Assembly (NCBI GenBank): GCA_963931925.1
Contig: OZ007570.1
Span: forward strand, 46,232,487-46,296,486
Length of the DNA stretch: 64,000 nucleotides
Direction of reading: 5' to 3'
DNA from: Onchidella celtica
Taxonomy: Eukaryota; Mollusca; Gastropoda; Systellommatophora; Onchidiidae
Under the pieces are notes generated by a model. The model was given only the letters and a program-made list of their open reading frames with translations, was not told the DNA's origin and made no database searches. Below, in pieces: positions 56,595 to 64,000 of this stretch; the first letter of the stretch is position 1; every line of letters begins with the position of its first letter. The position numbers and the translations under genes are program-made.

Positions 56595-57530
56595 CGATAC
56601 AATGTTTTATGTATACCAGTTCCGACGGTCAAAGGTTCAAATAAATCTTTGTAATTTCGGTATACATTTCCCCCGGAGCGGCTGGTTTATGGTTACTTTT
56701 ATTGCGAACTATGCGCCGATTTCTATGAAAGATATTATCGGGTGAACAATTGCAGGGTTCATATAGACATACTTTACAGTCCGGGCCTTTTCCAGTTAGA
56801 TTTTTAACTTCACCTACATTTGATATTATTTATAGGAATCTGAGGGCTGAAAGCTAGCCCAAAGTAAGATAATAAAAAACAACAACCCGTGAAATCCGCA
56901 AAGTGGCCATTATCATGCCGTTCTACGTTAAGCCCAAATTCAAAGTCGGACAAAACCTTACGATAGTGTTACAGTCGAATGTTCAACCAGAGAGTGTTAG
57001 TACATTCGGTATATTTTGCTCTGTAGCAGATGGTTTCAAAGTTACCGCTATTGTGGACTATGCACCTATTTCCAGGGAAGTTATAGATTGAACGATTGCT
57101 GATTTCAATTAATTACACGACTGTACAATTATTGTTGCATGGCCAAAAGATTCAACCATAGACCGCAGGTAGGTTCGGTATATTTCTCTCTGTAGCAAAC
57201 CTTTTCAAAGCTGCTGCTGTTGTGAACTATGAGCCCATTTCCAGTGAAGTTATTATAGATTGAACGATTGTACAAGTAGATTTGCATTTCTTCACAGCAC
57301 AATAGTTGCACGGCCAAAGGTTCAACCACAAGGCTTTTGTAGCTTCGGTATGTCTCTCTCTGTAATAGATAGTTTCCAAGTTACTACTATAGTGAACTAT
57401 ACGCCGATTTCCAAGGTAGTTACTACGGATTGAAAGATTGTAGATTTGAATTACCTCACTGTTCAATAACTCTACAGTAAAAGGTTCAAACACAGAGCGC
57501 TGGTAATTTTGGTAATTTCTCTGAGGCGAT
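56595..57530. repeat. Diverged minisatellite, ~167-bp unit, interrupted by a repeat
   Basis: The phrase (A)GGTTCAA(C) recurs at 56634, 56981, 57149, 57319 and 57483, giving spacings of 168, 170 and 164 for the last four. Each unit repeats the order TTCGGTAT, CTCTGTA, GAACTATGCGCC and GATTTCC. The first spacing (347) is one extra interval plus the family D repeat at 56758-56970. About four units and a partial one remain. Units differ at many positions, so the array is old. Confidence 0.82.
56758..56970 (+). repeat. Dispersed repeat family D, copy 4, inserted in the minisatellite
   Basis: This begins CATATAGACATACTTTACAG and carries GGGCCTTTTCCAGTTAGA, GCAAAGTGGCCATTATCATG and CCAAATTCAAAGTC. 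It matches the copy at 12883-13045 over most of its length. Its position explains the doubled spacing in the 167-bp array, and part of the array unit seems to be lost at the insertion. Confidence 0.75.
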
Positions 57531-58891
57531 TACTCCATGATTACTATGATTACTGCATTATTCTGAGTTGTACATCAGTTTTCAAGGGGGAAGGGTGCAG
57601 GGTGTGTGTTTTATCACACATTGGACAGGTTTAGATACGAATTACAAAAGATAATATTGAACTGCCAAGTTCTGGTGCATACATGTCGTTGAAGTTGACA
57701 AAAACCTAGGAGAGTCGTTAATGATTCAAACCGCTGACATTTAATCTAGATTGACACAATGACATCTTTCCCCAGCCCCGAGCCAGTCTGTGTTTTCCTA
57801 TAAATTCATTTCGCCAAACAAGTCACAGTGGAGGTTTGTGTTTACAGGAGTACCGTGCGGGTGAAGATTTAAATTAGAAGGCGGGCGACTGAGCCTGATA
57901 GTTTATGCACCAGAAAATGATTTGTCATGATTGTGTGAGCCAAAGTCATAATTGAAGACCTTGGTTCTATACCATGTTTAAGTTCACGTGGACTCCAAAG
58001 CAAACGGCAAAGTTACATGCATAAAGATCAGCGAGGTACTAATTGTACCTGAGACACAGAATACCGAGAAGGTTCAATTCGCCAAATTCCGTCCGTCTAC
58101 TTGTACGCGCATCATCCATGTCAACAAGGAACAATTCGCACCACACCCCATCATAATTGAACGAAAAAGGCTAGCGCCACAGAGCTCTGTGAGTAGTACT
58201 CACCGTGTTCATACGCGCACAAGCTGTGGACAGAAAGAAGGAGTGGTCCGTCTCGGTATTCTGTGTCTCGGCTTGTAGTGTCTCTTTTACTGTGCAAAGC
58301 AGGACGGTTATTATTCGAGTGCGGAATATTGAGAGAGCTAAGGTTACGAGAGTTATACCATGCTCGAATTTTTTCTCAATTTCTAAATGCTTGAGTTGTG
58401 TGATTTATGCACGATATGAAACTAAGCCTTTTAATTGTAAATAAAAATGATATCGCTTGGAAGATAATAACAATAACAATGACAACGACAGCAACAGCAA
58501 CAACAGCAATAACAACAACCTGCATGAGAAAGCCCGGACTTCCACGATTATGCGTCAACATCCAGCACTCAATTATACTGCAATCAATGAAATAGTACTC
58601 CCTCAGACAAGTCAGTCTTTTTTAAAAAGGGCTGGGTTGTGGGGGGGGGGGGGGTGAGAAGGATCTTAAAAAAAACCCACTAAAAACAAGAATAATGCTG
58701 AAAATGAAGATAAAAGGTGGGCAAACGAAGACCTTTGAATTCCTTCCTGAAATGGCACCAAGCATAACATCAACGTCCGAAGCTGACAGGTCTTGCTGAG
58801 CCAAACTTCCTGCAATGTCTTGCATGTCCAGGGCTACAAAAGCTAATCAATGTGAACACTTTCCCCTTTTGTTCCAATTGTTACTTAGTCT
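57531..58891. other. Intergenic sequence
   Basis: No gene is supported. A 96-codon frame at 57988-58278 is of unknown nature, with no domain recognised. A (CAACAG/CAATAA)n tract lies at about 58466-58517 and a G-run at 58641-58654. Confidence 0.4.
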
Positions 58892-59074
58892 GGTGGCTCA
58901 TTGAGTCAAGATTGTTTTGTCTCGGTTTCAGTGTGAGATGTGAACTGCGGAGTTAAAAGGGACCGCGCGCACTAGCGGGGCCGAAACAATTCTGTCGCAT
59001 TAGTTTGGGCGCGTCCAAACTGTCTTGAGTCAGCTGTCGGGAAGAGAAACCTGGGGCACTGAGTCAAAACGGTG
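58892..59074 (+). mobile_element. Family C inverted-repeat element, copy 2, cut by a SINE
   Basis: This starts GGTGGCTCATTGAGTCAAGA and carries AGTGTGAGATGTGAACT, TTTGGGCGCGTCCAAACTGT, AAGAGAAACCTGGGGCACTG and GTCAAAAC. It then passes into the SINE at 59075. The far inverted end is not clearly present after the SINE; a GTCTTGAC phrase at about 59523 may be its remains. Confidence 0.7.
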
Positions 59075-59505
59075 GACACGGTGATCTAGAAGCAAGATGC
59101 ACGCATCTCATGCCGAAGGTGCAGGGTTCGAATCCCAATCGGTGCAGGCATGTTGGAATTTGGAGATTTTTCTCATATTTACCTGTCCCTGATCCTATGG
59201 TAGGTAGGATCGAGTACTTAGTCTTCTCGGATAAGGACGAAAAACTCGGAGGGCCCGTGTGCACGTTGCACACGTTAATGATACATTGGCAGTAGAAATC
59301 GGGAGAGGAGCAAGCCGAACAGGCCGCTAGCCGGCCAAAATTAAATAAATTTATCCCTACCACTCTCCCCCCCCAAAAAAAAACCCAGCCGACCAGCGCT
59401 GCACTGTGGCGACGACATGTCTGCTTCAGTTATAACTGGGCTGCAGTGACACTGGGGCAAATTTCCCAAGTGCAATTAAAGAAGTATACAGAATACAAAT
59501 TACAA
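59075..59505 (+). mobile_element. tRNA-derived SINE copy 4, most complete copy
   Basis: The head has an A-box-like CGGTGATCTAGAAGC and a perfect B box GGTTCGAATCC (59125-59135), as needed for RNA polymerase III. The core follows: CCTGATCCTATGGTAGGTAG, GGATCGAGTACTTAGTCTTC, GGAGGGCCCGTGTGCACGTT. Then come a C-run (59370-59379) and tail type A with GTTATAACTGGGCTGCA, GGCAAATTTCCCAAG and CAATTAAAGAAGTATAC. This is the reference for the family in this window. Confidence 0.88.
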
Positions 59506-59843
59506 AATATAAAAAGAAAACAGTCTTGACATAGTAAATGTTATTTTCATTGCACTGTCGTTTGCGCTGGTGTTGGATTTGAAACAATCAATGCTGGCAT
59601 TACCTCATAGTGTGTTGAGGGCCCTTATTATGGAATCTGATGAACACAAAACATGAGGCAAAAACCAAGTTTCAGGGAAGTTCCATGTTAAAACGGAGAA
59701 AACGAGCAAACTGCGGCAACGGAAACGTCAAAAATCCACCAAGTAGTAAAGAGAAAGAATGTTTTCATGTGTACGGAAATGGCGTTCCAGTACACAAGAA
59801 ACTGTTCTTTCTAGTTCACTACTTTAACGTTTTGGGTGTTTCT
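59506..59843. other. Intergenic sequence left of the VNTR
   Basis: It contains a single inverted piece of the VNTR unit: TTTTCATGTGTACGGAAAT at about 59762-59780 is the reverse complement of the unit's middle. No gene is recognised. Confidence 0.55.
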
Positions 59844-60033
59844 GTTTCCGTTTCCGTACACATGAAAACCCGGCTGTTGCCGTTTCCGTTTCCGTACACA
59901 TGAAAACCCGGCTGTTGCCATTTCCGTTTCCGTACACATGAAAACCCGGCTGCTGCCGTTTCCGTTTCCGTACACATGAAAACCCGGCTGTTGCCATTTC
60001 CGTTTCCGTACACATGAAAACCCGGCTGTTGCC
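59844..60033. repeat. VNTR, 38-bp unit, five copies
   Basis: Five head-to-tail units begin at 59844, 59882, 59920, 59958 and 59996. Each starts (G/A)TTTCCGTTTCCGTACACA and ends CCCGGCTG(T/C)TGCC. The units differ from each other at only one or two positions, so the array is young or homogenised. It is not a CRISPR array: the repeats have no spacers. Confidence 0.95.
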
Positions 60034-60077
60034 CTTGTCGTTTCCGTGCGTACTACAGAAAACCCAACTTTAAGGGT

Positions 60078-60172
60078 GCATCAAAACTATCTTGAGCCAG
60101 CTGACGGAAAGAGAAACCTCGCCCACTGAGTCAAAATAGACGCGAAACTAGACTTGGTTCGGTGAGCCGACA
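60078..60172 (+). mobile_element. Family C inverted-repeat element, copy 3 (right part)
   Basis: It contains CATCAAAACTATCTTGAGCC, AAGAGAAACCTCGCCCACTG, GTCAAAATAGACGCGAAACT and the end AGACTTGGTTCGGTGAGCC. The left half is missing. It lies 44 bases right of the VNTR. Confidence 0.72.
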
Positions 60173-60600
60173 GCTCTGTACATAGTAGACTGGGTACATG
60201 ATCACAACTCTTTGCTCCTACAATTTTGTTCTTGTTAAATTTGCCATGCCTTTTTTTTACAATTCGGGATTAAACACACATGTTTGGCTCCCCAAAAACC
60301 TTATCTTTTCGGTTTACTGCATGGCGAGGTTTTTCGATGAAAAGATTGATACGAAAGCACTGTGTAAACTGGCACAACTACGTTTTACTGATATCGATAA
60401 AATCAATGGAATCTCTTATGATGTAATTTTCATGTAAAACTTACTGTATCTGAGGAATCTGAAAAGCACGATTACTTCACGAGTCGATAAGGTCCATGTT
60501 TCTTACAATTGCTTAGAGATACAAAACACGAGTCATGAATGAGATAAACTGGTAGGAGGTTAAAAGAGCACTATCGGGCAAGGGAACAAGAGAAGGGGGA
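60173..60600. other. Intergenic sequence
   Basis: No gene or repeat is recognised. Confidence 0.4.
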
Positions 60601-61010
60601 CTGAGGGAGAGAGAGAGAGAAAGGGAGAGGGGGTGAGAGAGAGGGGCAGCGAGGGAGGGGGTGAGAGGGAAAGAGAGAGGGAGAGAGAGGGGGAGAGATA
60701 GAGAGGGGGGAAGTGAGAGAAAAAGTAGACAGACAGGCGGACGTATAGTGAGAGCGAGAGAGACAGACTGAGAGAGAGGTGGAGAAGACAAGAGAGCCAG
60801 AGAGAAAAGAGAGAGAAAGAAAGACAGAGAAAAGAGGAGAGAGGGAGAGAGAGAAAGAAAGAAAGACAGGGAAAGAAAACAGGAGAGAGAGAGAAAGACA
60901 GAGAAAGAAAAGAGGAGGGAGAGAGAAAGAGAAAGAAAAGAGGAGGAAGAGAGAGAGGGAGGGAGGGAGAGAGAGGAGGAGGAGGAGGAGGAGCAGAAAC
61001 AGTAGAGGAG
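60600..61010. repeat. Purine-rich (GA)n/(GGGAGA)n tract
   Basis: About 400 bases of almost pure purine on the + strand, built from GAGA, GGGAGA, GAAAGAAA and AGG units. The Arg/Glu/Lys-rich open frame (60779-61030) and the Ser/Leu/Pro-rich frame on the - strand are artefacts. Such tracts can form triplex DNA. Confidence 0.93.
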
Positions 61011-61628
61011 ATATAGAAAGATGTGAATAATTACATTATGAGTGTCTGCTAATATGCGCCAGTTTGGCCATCCAGCCCTACAAAAGATCTCCCTCGTTCC
61101 TCGTGCGTTGTGATTCAGTGAACAACAAAGGTAAAGAGATCATTCATCACCAGCCAGGATAATAACATACTGTATTCGAATGAATAGGAAAAACATTAGC
61201 AAACTGGCACATTAATAGCCTTCTATTTGTCTATGGAATTATTTATTTGCACTGTATATTAGAGACAAAGAGATTACCAGCTCGTTTGTGGAGGGATACA
61301 GAGACAATGGATAAGATGATTGTAGAAAGACACACAAGACGGGTTTCTCTTCTTCGGAGCGTTCTCTACTTGACGTACGCTCTAAATCTCGCTGGAAAGG
61401 AGTAACGACAGGGATATTATATGGATAATGTATTGTGGAATAATGTAATAGAAAATCAATAGATTATAGGGTGTAAAATCAAAGATAATCACAGAATGTG
61501 ATTTTCACCTTGATCCTGTTCTCCATACAATTCTCCAATGAAATATCTTCTGAGTCCTCGTGGAGCGGAGCACAGATAGAAGCACTAAAAACGTATTATG
61601 GGGAAATGGAATAGAAAATGCAGATCAG
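61011..61628. other. Intergenic sequence
   Basis: No gene or repeat is recognised. Confidence 0.4.
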
Positions 61629-61756
61629 GGGGGGGGGGGGGTACAAAGTCACAAAGGTGAGTTTCGCCTGTTTCTCCCCCCCCCCCAACACACACACACA
61701 CACACACACACAGGCACGCACGCACGCACGCACCCACGCACCCACCCACCCACCCA

Positions 61757-61805
<49 letters not shown>
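61629..61805. repeat. G-run, C-run and (CA)n microsatellite
   Basis: A G-run (61628-61640) and C-run (61677-61686) are followed by CA repeats (61689-61711), GCAC and CCAC units (61714-61756) and a long CA array (61757-61804). Cys/Val and Thr/His-rich frames across it are artefacts. Confidence 0.97.
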
Positions 61806-61806
<1 letters not shown>

Positions 61807-62390
61807 TAGTGTAACAGCTAGGTGAAGCAAACGGGGTCAAAAAGATCCACTCCCAGGGGCAAAATGTCACATGGATTTTTAGAAAGGTGAACAATGTCTG
61901 GGTTATGAAATGACGTGATAGCAATCGTGATCGAGGAGCTCTTCAGGTAAAAAAAAAAGATATATCTGTCCGATATATATTCAGTTACGTACCTTTTGCT
62001 CCCTGCATAAACACAATTCATGATTAAATGTGAGTTTGTTGGACTAAGCAAAACCCCACGTAAGTTATGCAATCGCGTCCCTGTTGAGGAATGAAATTGA
62101 AACAGCGCTATATGCACAAGCTTCGTTCATCTGCATCGTCTGTGCAAAACAAAAGTTCGAGAAAAGAATTTGCAATCACAAAATATAAGAAATCACCTTT
62201 TCAGTAAGAGACAAGTTCTGGACTTTCTAACCTTGACAGTTGTCCCATGTTCAGTACTATGATCATTGTATTGGTGACTTGAGTGTGAGTTGAAGAATGA
62301 CTTTAAAGCGCTTGGAGTTTGACTAGCCTTGAACTTGCATTTGACGGGATGAAGCTCAATATAAATGTTAATTATTTATCTATTTATTTA
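61806..62390. other. Intergenic sequence
   Basis: No gene or repeat is recognised. An A-run and short AT run lie at about 61950-61980. Confidence 0.4.
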
Positions 62391-62541
62391 GAATAAATCG
62401 CAACTGTGAAACAGCTTGATAAGTGGCACAATGCATTTCAAAACAAGTGTCAAAGTGTGCGTTTGTCATACCTCTTCTACATACTAAACGATCTCCAGTT
62501 TTTCAGAAAATGGAGATACAACAAACAATGAACTAAGTCGC
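62391..62541 (-). mobile_element. Family A inverted-repeat element, copy 5 (partial)
   Basis: It starts GAATAAATCGCAACTGTGAA, continues CTTGATAAGTGGCACAATGC and CATACCTCTTCTACATACTA, and ends CAAACAATGAACTAAGTCGC. Orientation is as in copy 1 (19475-19727). The part left of GAATAAAT is missing. Confidence 0.72.
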
Positions 62542-63939
62542 ATTATGTAATCCTACGAACAGAATTTTAATAGATGAACAGCCGTTAATTAATCGCAGTC
62601 ACCAGCCTGCCTGAAAAAAAAAAAGACTACAAAAAACATTCTCTTAACCCTTTCAGCCTGAGACAAAGTTTCTGTCCCCAGGGAGATACAGCTGCCCCCC
62701 TCTGCTAAAAATGAGTGCGTCGCTGCATTAATATTACAAGCCGTTAGGGCCTCTAAATCTAGTTAGGGCATTTCCATGCTCTAACGAGCCAAATTGCTCG
62801 AGCGGCTTTAAGATACATCAGCGCCAGGGGCGAAATGACTTTAGAGCATAGGCAGTAAAACTGGAAGACCGGACCAAATGAGGTGGCTTGGAAGATATAA
62901 AATGTGAGCCAAAACAAGAGTAGGATGAAGATATAAAAATAGATTGCAGTATGATCAGGCAGGTCTTCCACTAGATTAGGGATTTCCAACGGGAGGAGGG
63001 AGCGGTGTCTCAAGCAGAACAAAGGCGGAATGAGTTTGCGGGAAAGGTGTTTTTGGGGGAGGCGGGGGGCTCCGGCTCAGGTGATCAGGGCTTTGATGAA
63101 AGGGAAGGAGCCCCGATTCTTTAGAGAGGGAGTAACTGCAAAATGGGTATCTGGAAAGTGAAGTATCATGTTTGGAAAAATTATCGTGATACAGGCATCA
63201 GCTTTTCAGGTATCATTTGTATCGATGGTATCGATGTTTGTTGCCCGCAACTATCGCAAAACAAAACAAAACAAAACAGGTGAAAATCCCTACTTCAAAT
63301 GAACCCATCAAACGGTGTTCGCCTCTTATGTCGAGGAAGTAAAGAGTTAAGCAGAGAAATAGTCAAGTTGACAACAAAAAACAGTCATTAAAAGCTTTGT
63401 TTTAATTAGTCGTCATAGTGATGTGGTAGGTGGGGTATAAATAACTCGATTTCTTTCATCTCGGGACAAAATAACAGTCTTTGATTAAATATTTACAAAA
63501 CCAAAAGACATTTCTTGTTATTTGTATATTCATCAATCATACTGTCATTGACACAGTCACCAATGCCAAACGCAATCATCTAACCTTAATCTAACCTTAA
63601 CTCTTGTTTTTTTTTATATCTGGATTTGTTTTTTTTGTTTGTTTTATTTTGTTTTTGCTGATTTACTTTTTTTTTCCACCTGCCCTTTTTAACTCTTGAC
63701 ATATTTTTCGTAGGATGTGCACATTTCTCATCAACATCTGACTTTTTTCCGTTTGCCTTTCTTTCCCCAGTTACCCTCTTTGTTCACTGTCTCGCAGTTG
63801 TTGTTAACTGCTTATTCGCCAATGTCGCTGGGGGGAAAAAAGGCAGTGGCACGAAGCGGAATCTCTTCAAGATAATCACTTGTTGTGTATCATTATTTTT
63901 TAGCTTAGGAGTTAATGTAACTTTCTTGTTTCCTCGCAG
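62542..63939. other. Intergenic or intronic sequence at right edge
   Basis: No gene or repeat is recognised apart from an (ACAAA)n tract at about 63258-63279 and T-runs near 63609 and 63668. If the exon at 63940 is real, some of this is intron. Confidence 0.4.
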
Positions 63940-64000
63940 GACAAAGATCAGAAGAAACGGGTTCCGGGTTATGCAGGGTTTAAAGAATATAAAAATGTTA
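63940..64000 (+). CDS. Possible exon of an unidentified gene, cut by the window edge
   Basis: A good acceptor (CTTGTTTCCTCGCAG, ending 63939) is followed by a frame with no stop to the window end, reading DKDQKKRVPGYAGFKEYKNV. The base composition shifts from the T-rich upstream tract to coding-like sequence exactly at the acceptor. I do not recognise the protein. The PGYAGF segment recalls motifs in some axonemal proteins, but that is too short to use. Confidence 0.45.

Noticed and set aside
59077-59150. Possible tRNA gene with perfect B box
   Set aside because: The tRNA-like part runs straight into the SINE core shared with three other copies, so it is a SINE head and not a tRNA gene.
59844-60033. 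Regular direct repeats that could suggest a CRISPR array
   Set aside because: Units are head to tail with no spacers, and the sequence is clearly animal nuclear DNA.
60513-61030. Arg/Glu/Lys-rich and Ser/Leu-rich frames
   Set aside because: They are translations of a purine-rich tract, with no complexity and no domain.
61560-61830. Cys/Val- and Thr/His-rich frames
   Set aside because: They are translations of the CA microsatellite.

Overview
The window looks like metazoan nuclear DNA, most likely from a lophotrochozoan and probably a gastropod mollusc. It is AT-rich and intron-rich with low gene density. It holds many non-LTR retrotransposon remains, tRNA-derived SINEs, small inverted-repeat elements and long microsatellites, plus a recurrent CTAGATCTAG-type motif. 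The mollusc assignment is inference; no marker gene fixes the species.

Two protein-coding genes can be reconstructed across introns. (1) On the + strand, 2134-18855 holds seven phase-consistent exons for the C-terminal part of a GCFC-domain protein (PAXBP1/GCFC2 family). The 5' part of this gene lies left of the window. (2) On the - strand, 29195-26525 holds a complete two-exon family-92 glycosyltransferase of 536 residues, with an N-terminal membrane anchor and a D-x-D-E motif. A possible exon of a third, unidentified gene starts at 63940 and runs off the right edge.

The PAXBP1 introns are crowded. Intron 2282-9548 carries the decayed, itself intron-bearing remains of an unnamed transposase-like gene family (about 5.26-7.87 kb). 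Intron 10214-11673 carries a pogo/Tigger-like inverted-repeat element. The last intron carries a 4.2-kb LINE with an uninterrupted 1075-codon endonuclease/reverse transcriptase frame. That LINE sits inside a tRNA-derived SINE, and both insertions keep target-site duplications.

From 19 to 26 kb and from 29 to 64 kb I see no convincing genes. These parts are transposon remains: four SINE copies with a shared core but two different 3' tails; two families of short inverted-repeat elements; 3' fragments of CR1/Jockey-like LINEs; two adjacent PIF/Harbinger-type elements at 35.9-38.7 kb that share one TTA, one keeping the starts of both its transposase and a MADF-type protein; and a 1663-bp element at 41.8-43.4 kb with a perfect 38-bp terminal inverted repeat and a perfect 8-bp target duplication. 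Microsatellites, a ~167-bp minisatellite and a 38-bp VNTR fill much of the remainder.

I did not find a convincing new host system. The best candidates for something undescribed are the unnamed transposase-like family in the PAXBP1 intron, the SINE family with switchable tails, and the paired-ORF Harbinger derivative. All comparisons with known families are from memory, and no search was run.
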